Below are positions 50,264 through 60,040 of a stretch of 64,000 nucleotides of DNA, piece by piece. Both the position numbers and the translations under genes were made by a program. The DNA comes from SIAQ01 sp963767835 (GTDB taxonomy: Bacteria; Planctomycetota; Planctomycetia; Gemmatales; Gemmataceae). Under the pieces are notes generated by a model. That model was not told the origin of the DNA, ran no database searches, and saw nothing but the letters and a program-made list of their open reading frames with translations. The first letter of the stretch is position 1; each line of letters starts with the position of its first letter. Location: positions 62,001-126,000 of the forward strand of contig CAVYFY010000023.1 of assembly GCA_963767835.1 (NCBI GenBank), written 5' to 3'.

Positions 50264-50664
50264 TTGAAGACTCCCTTCTTCCAGTCGTAAAGGTACGCCA
50301 GCAGCAAAAGGGCGATGAAGGTCATTACGCATAGGAACACGGGCAGCTGCAACTCGGCCGGCCAAACCCGGTTGTCGTCCGAGTTGGTTTCATAAGCCAC
50401 GACCGCCCAGGGATACAAGAAAAGCAACTCAACGTCGAACACCAGGAACATGATGGCGACGAGATAGAACTTGATATCGAAGCGCTGCCGGGCGTCGCCG
50501 ATTGGGTCCATGCCCGATTCGTAAGTGGTCTGTTTGGCCTTGGTGTTGCTGCGAGGCCCCAGCGTATGCGCGATGATGAGCATGCCGACCGCGAACGCGA
50601 TCAGAAGCACCAGGTAAGCGAAGATGGGGTAATAATCGCTGAGCTCGAACGCCCGTTCTTGCAT
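50254..50664 (-). CDS. nuoA: NADH-quinone oxidoreductase subunit A
   Basis: 136 residues. Three membrane helices; TTYESGMDPIGDARQRFDIK and FYLVAIMFLVFDVELLFLYP are hallmark loops. First gene of the nuo operon, whose order A-B-C-D-E-F-(2 extra)-G-H-I-J-K-L-M-N accounts for all 14 subunits, so the enzyme should oxidise NADH with quinone and pump protons. The 290-bp gap to the divergent phosphodiesterase gene presumably holds the operon promoter. Confidence 0.96.
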   Translation of the reverse strand: MQERAFELSDYYPIFAYLVLLIAFAVGMLIIAHTLGPRSNTKAKQTTYESGMDPIGDARQRFDIKFYLVAIMFLVFDVELLFLYPWAVVAYETNSDDNRVWPAELQLPVFLCVMTFIALLLLAYLYDWKKGVFKWR

Positions 50665-50815
50665 CGGCGGCCTCCCGCGGACTTTGTGATTATTTTCACG
50701 AAGCCTGCTTCCATCATAGACAATTCGCGGACATGGGCCAGATCATCTGCGCAAATCGATTGGACCGAGGCAAGCGCGCGCCGTAATTTCAACAATAACC
50801 CAATGGTCGCAAAAT

Positions 50816-50918
50816 GAAAGCTCGCTTGGCGGTTTCGCACATGTGCCTTCTTCGCCGAATCGTGTGCGGCACCAGCGACCCGTGGTTTTTTTGTGCGCGA
50901 AACCGCCAAGCAAGCTTC
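50816..50918. repeat. Palindromic element upstream of the phosphodiesterase gene
   Basis: Arms 50816-50840 and 50893-50918 pair (GAAAGCTCGCTTGGCGGTTT..., GTGCGCGAAACCGCCAAGCA...) with two to three mismatches. Same family as 25415-25491. It lies in the nuoA / phosphodiesterase divergent gap. Confidence 0.82.
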
Positions 50919-50951
50919 CACGTTGCAATCGGTCAATGGAGTTTATCTGTC

Positions 50952-51437
50952 GTGCGCATCGCCGTCATCAGCGACACCCATAGCCGAACGGTCTCGATCT
51001 CGGCCGCGTTGCAAATCATGGCCGAGCGCGGCGTCGAACTGATTCTCCATTGCGGCGACATCCAGGACGCTGCCGCCGTCCGCCTCTTTCCGTCCCACAC
51101 CCACTTCGTCTTCGGCAATACCGATTTCGATCGCGACGGCATCGAGCGCGCCATCGCCGACATCGGCGCAACGCTGCACGGCGCCTGGGGCCAACTCGAA
51201 CTGGCCGGGAAGACGCTCGCCTTGGTTCACGGCGACGATTCCCACCTGCTGCACGAACTCGAACACGCCGATGCATTCGATTTTCTGTTCCATGGCCACA
51301 CGCATGTCGCCCGCGAACACCTCACCGGGAAAACGCGCGTCATCAATCCGGGAGCGCTTCAGCGCGTCGCCGTATGCACATTTTTGCTGCTCGACCTGCC
51401 AAGCGGGAATTCCGAGAGGGTGATCGTGAGCGTGTGA
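50952..51437 (+). CDS. MJ0936/YfcE-type metallophosphoesterase
   Basis: 161 residues from a GTG start. All metal motifs are present: AVISDTHSR, LHCGDIQDAAAV, FVFGNTDFD, LVHGDDSHLL, FHGHTHVAREH, followed by INPGALQR. Small cytoplasmic phosphodiesterase acting on phosphodiesters of undetermined identity. Start at 50952 (VRIAVISD) because the family begins just ahead of the DxH motif; the longer frame upstream translates a palindrome. Confidence 0.88.
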   Translation: MRIAVISDTHSRTVSISAALQIMAERGVELILHCGDIQDAAAVRLFPSHTHFVFGNTDFDRDGIERAIADIGATLHGAWGQLELAGKTLALVHGDDSHLLHELEHADAFDFLFHGHTHVAREHLTGKTRVINPGALQRVAVCTFLLLDLPSGNSERVIVSV

Positions 51438-51650
51438 GTTCCACGTGGCGCTCGGATAAGCTGGGAGGTCTGTAAGATATTTTCGAGAAATAGGAATTAT
51501 TCTATTGTAATCCCATTGACGCTGATGAAATAATGGTAGATGGAGTTTTCGACACGTCCGCACTGTCTAGTTTAATCGTTAATCTCGTTGGCAAGCCCGT
51601 TCGCTGTTCAGGGACGAGAAACCCGTGATCGATGAAGCTGGAGGAAACAC

Positions 51651-52885
51651 ATGGGAAGCGATATGCTGGTGGCGTTGAAAGATGCATCCGCCGACGGAAC
51701 CACGTTGTTCGGCCTGAATCATTACGCGATGGCGGATCAGCGCCACGTGGTGCAGATGGCGCCGGGCCAAATGCACGATGCCGGGGCGACGATCCCTTTG
51801 GGCGGCGTGAACATACCGCAAGTTCGGCAAACCTTCTCGGCACTGGGCCTCCAGTCGGCGGGGCAATGGGGCTTCGTGCACGGGGTGAACGAGCACGGCG
51901 TTGCAGTTGGCGTCACCGGCTGGCACAGCCGGCTGTCGGCCGACCCGGCTCCCCTGGCCGGCGCCGATCTGGTTCGCCTCACGCTAGAACGCAGCCGTAC
52001 CGCCCTGTTGGCCGTCGAAGTCTTGACCGATTTGCTCGAACGATTCGGCCCGCGCGACGGCGGCGGCGATCACATCTTCCTGATCGCCGATGCCCGGGAA
52101 GCCTTCGTGCTCGAAACCTGTGGCCGGCATTGGGCGCTTTTGGAGTGCGGCCATACGCGCGTCGTCACGGATGCGGCCATGATTCGGCAAGATTGGCGAA
52201 ATTGGCCCCCGGTCTGGCCGATTTCGTCCTCGAGCGCGGCTGGTGGACCGACGACGGCAGCAAGATCGATTTCGTCCGCTGCCTGGCCCAAAGCAGCGAG
52301 CAAGTCGGCGCAGAAGCGCTGGGGCCGGGCCAGCCTGGCGCTGGCGCAACAGCAAGGAGCGATCGATCTGCTTTTCTTGAGGCACATGCTGAGCGATCAT
52401 TACGCCGCGAGCCGGGACTTGCTGCCGGCGGCCGAGTCGCTCGCCGGCAGTTTTCTGGTCAATCTGCATCACGCCGAGACGCCGATGATCGCCTGGATCG
52501 CCTTCGGCACGCCGAAGATCGCCGTTCACTTCCCGATCTGCATGATCGGCGAATTGCCGGCCGCGCTTGGCGAAAGCACGCCGACCATTCAAGAACGCAC
52601 GCAAGAGCTTATCAAGCTGGCCCAGGGCAAAGAGAAGGACCGCAACAAGCTCGCGCTGGCCCTGGAACGATTGCAAACGAAGTTCGATCAGGACGCCGAG
52701 GAATTCCTCCTGCGCACCACGATTTCCTGCACCACGGCAAGCCGTATTTGATCGCGCAGCTGGCGAGCGAGATGATGCACCAGCACATCGAGCTGTTCGA
52801 GAAAGAACACCGCGCCTTGTTCGGCATCGAGCAGCGTGGCCCGCACCGCAATCCGGCGACCGAGGAATTGCTTTTCTATGCGTGA
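51651..52885 (+). CDS. C69/secernin-like Ntn-hydrolase family protein (three one-base frameshifts)
   Basis: About 410 residues after correction. Start at 51651 is set by GGAGG seven bases upstream. Family features: MLVALKDASADGTTLFGLNH and WGFVHGVNEHGVAVGVTGWH, then LVRLTLERSRTALLAVEVLT and ARE-FVLETCGRHWA. In peptidase C69/secernins a Cys stands directly before Asp-Thr/Met near the N-terminus; here that position is Ser3 (MGSDML). Frame breaks near 52201 (AAA for AAAA), 52328 (extra G in GGG) and 52719 (one base lost) are needed to read LAPGLADFVLERGWWTDDGS and LHHGKPYLIAQLASEMMHQH to the stop at 52885. Assembly errors are likely. It may hydrolyse peptides or amides; the substrate is unknown. 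Confidence 0.75.
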
Positions 52886-53028
52886 TGCCCAAGGCGGCGC
52901 GCCGTCAGTTCTGAAAACTCACTCGTCCGGGCAATAAATGATTGACTCTGCCTCACCTTTGGCCGTACGATGACGGTGCGAATTTCAATCGTGCTTGATT
53001 CGTGGTGTCGCGCTTCAAGGGGAACCTC

Positions 53029-53985
53029 ATGTTGCGCCCGAAAGGCCGGCCTGGCTTCACGCTGATCGAGTTGCTGGTCGTCATCGCCGTTATCGCCATC
53101 CTGATCGCTTTGTTGGTCCCCGCGGTGCAGAAGGTCCGCGCGGCTGCGGCGCGGACCCAGTGCGTCAACAACCTCAAGCAACTTGGCCTCGCGGTCCATT
53201 CCTACCATGACGCCTATAAGCGGATTCCGCCCAACGCGACTTACATTCAATTTAACTGGGCCGCCGACAGCGAGGCGGCCGGGCCTACCATCTGGTCGTG
53301 GATCGCCCGTATTCTGCCGTACATCGAGCAAGGATCGCTGGCCACCGAATACAACATTCCCAACGGCACAATGGCGAGCGCCGAAGCCGGCATGGCCGCC
53401 GTCATCCCGGTCCTGCGCTGTCCGTCCGACAACTCCAGCGGCAGCGGCACCGATTCCACCTGGCCCAACATCAATGGCATCACCATGGGCCTGACCAACT
53501 ACAAAGGTTGCAGCGGCTCCAATTGGGGTTACAACAGCGGCTCCGACTTCACCACCAACTTTCCCGTCTCCGATCCCAATGCGCCGCCCGGCGTCAATCC
53601 CGAAGACGGCCTCGATCATGGCAACGGCATCTTCTACCGCACCGACGGCAATCGCAAGCTCACCCTCCAGGGCATCACCGACGGCGCCAGCAACACCTTC
53701 ATGATCGGCGAAAGCTCGCACAGCATCGACGAACATTGCGGTGGCTGGCCCTATCCCAATTACACCAACGCCACCTGCGCCATCCCGCTCAACTACCCCG
53801 ACGCCGGCAGTAACTTCTCCGACTGGCCCAACCGCTATTCCTTCCACAGCTTCCACCCCGGCGGCGGCAACTTCTGCTTCGCCGACGGCACCGTCCGCTT
53901 CGTCCAGCAATCCATCGGCACCGCCAACTACCAGGGACTGTCCACAATCCGCGGCAATGAGTTCGTCGATGTGAGCGGCCTGTGA
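53029..53985 (+). CDS. DUF1559 pseudopilin-like protein
   Basis: 318 residues. N-terminal type IV pilin-like methylation motif and helix (RPGFTLIELLVVIAVIAILI, with the Glu at position five of the mature protein), then the DUF1559 signature NLKQLGLAVHSYHDAYKRIP and the C-terminal H-x9-DG box (HSFHPGGGNFCFADGTVRFV). Abundant Planctomycetes-specific family, presumably exported by a type II/IV pilus-like route. Start at 53029 with AAGGGGAACC upstream; a GTG at 53002 is possible. Followed after 29 bp by a lipoprotein gene, the usual partner. Confidence 0.93.
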   Translation: MLRPKGRPGFTLIELLVVIAVIAILIALLVPAVQKVRAAAARTQCVNNLKQLGLAVHSYHDAYKRIPPNATYIQFNWAADSEAAGPTIWSWIARILPYIEQGSLATEYNIPNGTMASAEAGMAAVIPVLRCPSDNSSGSGTDSTWPNINGITMGLTNYKGCSGSNWGYNSGSDFTTNFPVSDPNAPPGVNPEDGLDHGNGIFYRTDGNRKLTLQGITDGASNTFMIGESSHSIDEHCGGWPYPNYTNATCAIPLNYPDAGSNFSDWPNRYSFHSFHPGGGNFCFADGTVRFVQQSIGTANYQGLSTIRGNEFVDVSGL

Positions 53986-54014
53986 GCTGCTCCCCCCTTT
54001 CCGAGTCGATCATC

Positions 54015-54440
54015 ATGCTCACCCGTATCGCAACCGTCATCCTACTTCTTCTTGTCGCCGGTTGCGGGCAGAGCCTCGCCCCGGTGTCAGGGCGCATCAC
54101 ACTCGACGGGAAGCCTCTCGCCAATGCCACGATTATTTTCCAACCTATCTCGGACGATCCGAATCCCGGTGACGGATCGCAGGGAAAAACCGACAAAAAC
54201 GGGGAGTTCACGCTGACGCTGATGAAAGAGGGCCGCGCCATTGGCGCCATCGTCGGCCAGCACAAGGTCACCATCACTGCTTACGAAGGGCACGACGGAT
54301 CGGTCCCGTCGAGCGGCTCCGACATGAAATTCGCCAAAAGGATCGTCCCCGCGGAATACAACGCCAGGAGTACTCTGAGGTTCGATGTTCCGGCCGGGGG
54401 CGCCACCAATGCCAATTTCGAGCTGAAATCCGAACCATAG
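54015..54440 (+). CDS. Lipoprotein with carboxypeptidase-regulatory-like fold
   Basis: 141 residues. Lipobox ILLLLVAGCGQ (Cys17). The mature part is one beta-sandwich: APVSGRITLDGKPLANATII, QGKTDKNGEFTLTL, GAIVGQHKVTITAYEG and IVPAEYNARSTLRFDVPAGG. This G-x-I-x-x-D-G-K-P pattern is typical of small planctomycete lipoproteins next to DUF1559 genes. Start at 54015, 29 bp after the DUF1559 stop, implying an operon. Converges on the kinase gene with a seven-base gap. A role in surface or pseudopilin assembly is inference. Confidence 0.85.
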   Translation: MLTRIATVILLLLVAGCGQSLAPVSGRITLDGKPLANATIIFQPISDDPNPGDGSQGKTDKNGEFTLTLMKEGRAIGAIVGQHKVTITAYEGHDGSVPSSGSDMKFAKRIVPAEYNARSTLRFDVPAGGATNANFELKSEP

Positions 54441-54447
54441 CGATTGG

Positions 54448-57400
54448 CTATTTTTCTTCTCGCAGCATTTCGCTGGACGCTTGCCAGATGCGCACCACAC
54501 CCGGGCCGGCGGCGGCCAGCGATCGGCCGTCGGCGCTAAAGGTCACGCAACGCAACGCGCCGATGTGCTCCTCGAATTCGAGAATCTCTTGCCGCGTCAC
54601 GATGTCCCACAGGCGAATCATGCGGTCTTGCGCGATGCTCACCAGGCGACGGCCGCGCGGGTGCCAGGCGAGCGATTGCACGGAGCCCGGCGCGCCCTCG
54701 AGCTTGAACGTCTCGGTGCGTTCGCTTGGGTCCCAGAAGCGGATCGTCTTGTCGCTTGAGGCCGAGGCGAGGGCCGTGCCGTCGTGGTTGAAGGCGACGG
54801 CGTTGACGGTGCCGGTATGCCCTTCGAGCTTGAAGCTTTTGCCGGTGTTGAGGTCCCAGAGGCGGATGGTTTTGTCGAAGCCGCCGGAGGCAAGCCATTT
54901 GCCGTCGGGGCTGAAGGCGAGGCAAGAAATGCCGTTGGTGTGGCCGCGCAACTCCTGGATAAGCTTGCCGGTGGACGGATCGTGCAGGCGGATCGTTTCA
55001 TCCTCGCCAGCGGTGGCGATCATCGGGGCGTTGGGGCGGAAGGCGACGGCGTGAATGCTGGCGGTGTGGTCAATGACGACGACAGGATCGCGCTCGGTGT
55101 GGCGCAGATCGACGACGCGGACCGTGCGATCCTCGCCGCCGGATGCCAGGAGATGCCCGTCGGAAGAGAATGCTAGACCGAAGACGCCGCCTGTGTGTCC
55201 TCTGAAGGCGAGAGGGTGTTCGGGATCATCGAGATTCCACAAGCGCACCTCGCCGGCGCCCGAAGCGGCGAGGAATCGACTCGTCGGGCTGAAGGCGACC
55301 GTTTTCACATTCCCCGGCGCGGGCAGTGACAGCGTTTCCGAACCGGCCGAGCTGTTCCACAGGCTGACGCGGCCCGAACGTCCCGCGGACGCCAGCGAAA
55401 ATCCATCGGGGGCGAAGGCGACGCCGTTGACCGCCTGCGGATCGGCGCGGAAAACCAGTTCCTCACTGGAGCGATTCTGGTTCCAGATGCGCAATATGCC
55501 GTCGGCGCTGACGGCGGCCACCTTGCCGTCCCGGCTCATGCCCACGTTCAGAATCCGGTCCGACAGACCGTAATGCGACAGAAGAACCTTCCCCGTATCC
55601 ACCTCCCAGAGCAGCACCTCGCCGCGCTGACTCGCGCGTCCGCCGCCCGAGACAAGCATTCTTCCCGATGGATGAAACGCGATCGATTCAACTAGGTCTT
55701 CGTGTCCGTTGAGCGTCTTGTCGGCCTGCCCGGTCGCCAGGTTCCACAACTTGATGGTGCGATCATGGCTGCCGGATGCGAGCATCTGCCCATTGGGATG
55801 GAAGGCGACGCTCGTGACGTCGCTATCGTGGCCGAGCAGCTTTTGCACGCTCTTGACCGGGTCGTTGTTGTAGGCCGCCCAATCCCAGATGCGGATTCCC
55901 AGATCGCGCCCGGCCGAGGCAAGGCGATCCCCGATGGGCGAAAAGGCGACGGAATGGACGCTATCGGTGTGGTCGCGCAGCGTGACGATTTCATCGCCGG
56001 TATCGAGATTCCACAACTTGACCGTCTGATCGTAGCTGCCCGACGCGAGGATGTTCTTGCTGGGATGATATGCCAGCGAAGTAATGACGTTGGCGTGGCC
56101 GATCAAGGTTCGGAGCAGCTTTCCGGTGCGCAGGTCCCAGATTTTGATTTCACCCGGCTTGGCCAATCGGCCGCCCGCGGAGGCGAGTTGCTTGCCGTTT
56201 GGATGATAGGCGACGGCGAAAGCGTGGTCGTCGTGCGAGCCGAAGGCGAGGCGCGATTGCAGGCGGTCCTTGAGGAAATACCATTCCCAGTCGCGGATGT
56301 CGGGCTGATCCTCCCTTGGCAGCCAGTGCTGGTTGAGGATGCGCAAGGTGCCGTCGTAATCGGCGCGGCGCAGCGTCTGCTGCGCTTGCCGCATCTCCGA
56401 CAGATAAAGCAAATGCCGCATCGACTTGAGGCTAAGGGCGGTTTCATCCTTGGCGCGGACGGCCTGTTCGCGTAAGTCTTTTTCCTTATATGCTTCAAAC
56501 CAGGAATACATCAGGAAAGCGCTGCAAAGCACCATGACGATGCTGGTGAACACGGTCATCGCCTTGTTGCGCTGGCACCACTTGACCGCCCGCCCGATCA
56601 CGCTCACGCGCCGGGCCGTGATCGGCTCGCCGGCCGTGAAGCGATGCAGATCGTCGGCAAGCGATTCGGCGCTGTCGTAACGGCGTTTCGGATCCTTCTC
56701 CAGGCATTTCAAGCAAATCGTCTCCAGATCGCGATCGAGTGCCGGGTTCAACAGCCGGGGGGCGATCGGATCGGATTCGGCAACGAGGTTCAGGGTCGCC
56801 AGCGGGGTTTCGCCGCAGAATGGCGGCTTGCCGGTGGTGAGCTCGTAGAGGATGGCGCCGAGGCTGTAAACATCGCTGGATGGGCCGATTTCCTTGCTGC
56901 CGGCGGCTTGCTCAGGGGACATGTAACTGGGGGTGCCGAGGACGGCGCCGGTGCGCGTCTGATCGGAGCGCGACTTCATCTGCTTGGCCAGCCCGAAATC
57001 GGTGACCTTCGGCTGATCGTTCTCGTCCAACAGCACGTTGGCGGGCTTCAGGTCGCGGTGGATAATTCCGCGCGTGTGGGCGTAATGGACGGCGCGGGCG
57101 GTCAGTTCGAGATACTCGGCGGCGCGCCGGCCGGAGAGGGGACCGAGCGACACGCGCTCCGAAAGGCTCGTGCCGCCGATGTACTCCATGCTCAGGTACG
57201 GCTGCTGATCGCTCGGACTGACATCATAAAGGGCGACGATATTCGGATGCTGTAGCTGAGCGGCGGCGGCGGCTTCCTTGGCAAATCGCTGCAATTCGTC
57301 CGTATTCGCCAAAGCGGCCGAGCGTATCATCTTCAGGGCGACGATGCGGTTGAGCTGGACATCCCGCGCTTTGAAGACGACCCCCATGCCGCCGCGGCCG

Positions 57401-57594
57401 ATTTCTTTTAGCAGCTCGTACTTGGCAACGCGCGTGAGCGGAACCGGGCCCACATCGAGGCGCGGAGCGTCCGACACCGCCTGAATGCCCGTCTTGAGCG
57501 GATCGGCCGGCTTGTCGCCCGGCCATTGCAGAAGCGTCTGCTGCTCATCATTTTTGCCCGAACGATCGATATCGTCCTGGGTCGGCTGGCTCAT
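54448..57594 (-). CDS. Membrane serine/threonine protein kinase with C-terminal WD40 propellers
   Basis: 1048 residues. Hanks-type kinase domain at about 59-325: glycine loop IGRGGMGVVFKARD, Lys88 in VALKMI, HRDLKPANVLL (Asp181), DFGLAKQ and the APE-like SYMSPEQAAG. One membrane helix at about 350-370 (TVFTSIVMVLCSAFLMYSW). From about 455 to 1040 there are 13-14 WD40 repeats (GHANVITSLAYHPS, LASGSYDQTVKLWNL and so on), enough for two propellers. The kinase faces the cytoplasm and the propellers the other side, on the single-pass prediction. No neighbouring substrate is obvious. The C-terminus overlaps no other gene. Confidence 0.95.
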   Translation of the reverse strand: MSQPTQDDIDRSGKNDEQQTLLQWPGDKPADPLKTGIQAVSDAPRLDVGPVPLTRVAKYELLKEIGRGGMGVVFKARDVQLNRIVALKMIRSAALANTDELQRFAKEAAAAAQLQHPNIVALYDVSPSDQQPYLSMEYIGGTSLSERVSLGPLSGRRAAEYLELTARAVHYAHTRGIIHRDLKPANVLLDENDQPKVTDFGLAKQMKSRSDQTRTGAVLGTPSYMSPEQAAGSKEIGPSSDVYSLGAILYELTTGKPPFCGETPLATLNLVAESDPIAPRLLNPALDRDLETICLKCLEKDPKRRYDSAESLADDLHRFTAGEPITARRVSVIGRAVKWCQRNKAMTVFTSIVMVLCSAFLMYSWFEAYKEKDLREQAVRAKDETALSLKSMRHLLYLSEMRQAQQTLRRADYDGTLRILNQHWLPREDQPDIRDWEWYFLKDRLQSRLAFGSHDDHAFAVAYHPNGKQLASAGGRLAKPGEIKIWDLRTGKLLRTLIGHANVITSLAYHPSKNILASGSYDQTVKLWNLDTGDEIVTLRDHTDSVHSVAFSPIGDRLASAGRDLGIRIWDWAAYNNDPVKSVQKLLGHDSDVTSVAFHPNGQMLASGSHDRTIKLWNLATGQADKTLNGHEDLVESIAFHPSGRMLVSGGGRASQRGEVLLWEVDTGKVLLSHYGLSDRILNVGMSRDGKVAAVSADGILRIWNQNRSSEELVFRADPQAVNGVAFAPDGFSLASAGRSGRVSLWNSSAGSETLSLPAPGNVKTVAFSPTSRFLAASGAGEVRLWNLDDPEHPLAFRGHTGGVFGLAFSSDGHLLASGGEDRTVRVVDLRHTERDPVVVIDHTASIHAVAFRPNAPMIATAGEDETIRLHDPSTGKLIQELRGHTNGISCLAFSPDGKWLASGGFDKTIRLWDLNTGKSFKLEGHTGTVNAVAFNHDGTALASASSDKTIRFWDPSERTETFKLEGAPGSVQSLAWHPRGRRLVSIAQDRMIRLWDIVTRQEILEFEEHIGALRCVTFSADGRSLAAAGPGVVRIWQASSEMLREEK

Positions 57595-57940
57595 TCTGCT
57601 CCTTTTGCGAGAGGTCTCTTATGATTCGACGATGCCGAATGGCCGGGCGGTTGAATGTATTGGTTACGTTCGGGAAGGACAGGCGGATTTCCTCGCGATG
57701 ATACCCCCTGGCGCCGGCGGTGTTTCGGCGGGTTTGCCTCAATTGAGTCAACGCATGGCGCACTCCGGTGATGAAAGTCGAGCGAGGAATGGAAATGGTT
57801 GGCGCGAAAGTGAGCATCGCCAATTTCGTTCCAATGTTTTTGTATCACGCGACGGATCGATTTGCAATTAGCAAAGATGAATTGATGAATTGAAGATTTC
57901 GCTGCATTGTCGCAGCCTGCGCATCGGCAAGAACCCATCC
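57595..57940. other. Intergenic region upstream of the kinase gene
   Basis: About 350 bp with no convincing gene. It must include the kinase promoter (read leftward). A 134-codon frame on the minus strand (57591-57995) has erratic composition and no family signal. Confidence 0.5.
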
Positions 57941-57977
57941 AAAAAAAGAATCCCCGAGCGCCATACGGCGCTGGGGG
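57941..57977 (-). terminator. Rho-independent terminator of the large exported-protein gene
   Basis: On the minus strand CCCCAGCGCC...GGCGCTCGGGG forms a near-perfect stem (57951-57977) with a TAT loop, followed by ATTC and seven T residues (57941-57947). It lies 22 bp past the stop codon at 57999. Confidence 0.85.
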
Positions 57978-57998
57978 CAGTAATCGACGCGACAATCG

Positions 57999-59739
57999 TT
58001 ATTGCGGCGGCACGAGTTGCGGGCCGGAGGCGCCGGTGCTGATGTTGCGAATGACGGCGCGGGGCCGGGCGTGCGGGGCGATTGAAACCGGTTCGAGCGT
58101 GCCGCAGACCGTAGTGTTGCCGGCGGAGTCGCGGGCGATCAATTGCAGATGCACTTGCGATCCGAGACCGGCAGGCGGGGTCCAGCGGTACTGGCCTTCC
58201 GCCGGCAGTCCCTTGGCGATCTCCAGCCACTTACCCTGGGGCGTGGCCGCAAAGAACAGATCGACCGGCGCTTCCGCCAGGTTCTTATCCTTGGCGGTCC
58301 AGCGGATTTGCACCACCGTCTGCCCCTGATCGTGGCTCGTCTGGATCTCGTTGATCTGCAGCGCCGGCTTGGTGGTATCGACCTCGATCCAGAAGGCGTC
58401 GGGCTGATCGCCGGTGGGCGGCGGCGCGGCGCTCGTGCCGTTGTTCGGAATCAGGATCAGGCCATAAACGCCGTCGCCGGGCAGTTGCACCTCGATCGGA
58501 CTCTTTTGCCCGCTGACTTCGCTGTGCTTGTGCCAGGTTTGGCCCTGATCGCGTGTCACCCAGACCTCGATGCGCGCGACGCTGGTCGGGGCGGCATCTT
58601 CGATCTGATAATTCAGAGAGATCTTGGCGCTACTGACGATTTGCCGCCTCTGCGCCATATTCTTCGCGGCGGTCGGCGTCGTCGGCGACGTCGGCGAGGC
58701 TGAGCCGTTGATGATCCTTGGCGTGGTGCTGGCGGTCTGCGTTACGCCGCCATCCACGATTGGATCGCGTGGTTTGTCCGATGTCGTTTTCACGGGATCG
58801 CTGCTCTTGTCGTCGATCCAGCGTGGGCCCTCCGAGCCGTTGGGCCGCGGCGAGAACTGACGCTCTTGTGGGAGCGGCGTAATCTTTTGCACCTGATGCA
58901 CCGGATCAACGCCAATCGGCGGCGCGGTGTTCAGGTCCTTGGGCAACGCCTTCGGCACGTCATGCGTCCCAGGGTTCAATTCGATCGTCGGCACGGTCTG
59001 CGCGTTGATGCCGATCGGCTGCGTATTGCTCGCCTGCGTTCGCGTTGACTTCATCCGGCTGATCTGTTTTTGCCGCGTCGTCTGGTTGTGGGCCAAGTCC
59101 TCGGCAACCACCTGGACCAGCCCCGTGCATACCGCCTGGGAGGGTATGCAATAAATATTGGCACGACCAGCCATCGGCTCCAATGACCGGAATCCCTTGT
59201 CACCGGCCTGATAGGAGAACCGCACGTTCTCCAGATTCGCGTCGGCCACGTCGATCTGAATCATCTGGCCCTCGGAACCGGAACCGAGGTTCGTGAATTC
59301 CACCAGCGGCGCTTGCGTGTCGATGACGATCGACAATCCCGCGGGCTCGTTGCGCAGGTCGCTCGGAAAGCTGCGGCCTTGCTTGTCCACCGTCACCATG
59401 GTGAACCAGTACTCGCCGTCCGCCGGCGCCTTGAAGGTGAACGCTCTTTGGGAGGGCGGCGCCTTCTCGTACATCACCCAGGGCGAAGCGGGGTGATCCT
59501 TGCTATACAGCCGAATTTCCTGAATGGACGTCCGGGCCGACTCGTTGATCTGGATCGGCAACTGGATGTCTCTTTTGTTCAAGTAATTGCGCGTGCGTCG
59601 CCGCCGCGCTCTGGGTCGCCGCCGGTTGCATCGGCGGCTGCGCCAACAGCGAGCCGGTGCCTGTCCAACCCAAAAGCAACCCGGCGCCACCGCCGAGCAT
59701 GGCCTGGCGTCCCAGGCGTTGAATAGAACGAACGTTCAT
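57999..59739 (-). CDS. Large exported protein with repeated beta domains (one-base frameshift)
   Basis: About 580 residues after removing one extra T near 59585. The true N-terminus is MNVRSIQRLGRQAMLGGGAG, then LLLGWTGTGSLLAQPP, a Tat/Sec-like signal ending in Ala-Gln, in a different frame from the rest. The body contains two or three beta-sandwich segments that look like FN3/Y_Y_Y type domains (YWFTMVTVDKQGR, IEVWVTRDQGQTWHKH, VQIRWTAKDKNLAEAP) with a Pro/Thr/Ser linker (about 230-350). I recognise no enzymatic motif. Probably periplasmic or surface. Start at 59739. It diverges from hpnH. Confidence 0.75.
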
Positions 59740-60040
59740 GAGGAATCCCCTTGCCCCATAGAAAATGTGCCCAGCGACGAACCGGCCGGGCGACGTGTGC
59801 TAATCTTGCAATTCGAGAGCAGCCCGATACCAGAAGCTTCGTTTTTGTCAATAGCGAAACTCGCAAGTAAAAGCAAAAAGCAAAAGAATAGAAGTGTGGA
59901 GGTGCGCGCCACTTTCTAAGTTTTTACTTTTCACTTTTTCCTTGCGCACGGTTGGGCTTTGAAATGGGGCAGCCTTTTGCTAGCTTACAGCCTCTGCGGA
60001 ATCGGGGCGGACCCCGCGCTCGTTACATGGAGGCCTCGCG
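59740..60040. other. Divergent promoter region
   Basis: About 300 bp between the divergent exported-protein gene and hpnH. A purine/pyrimidine-biased tract (AGTAAAAGCAAAAAGCAAAA; TTTTTACTTTTCACTTTTTCC) is present. No gene seen. Confidence 0.5.

Noticed and set aside
57591..57995. 134-codon minus-strand frame upstream of the kinase gene
   Set aside because: Composition is erratic (many His, Asn and Cys), no motif is visible and it runs through a clear terminator hairpin.
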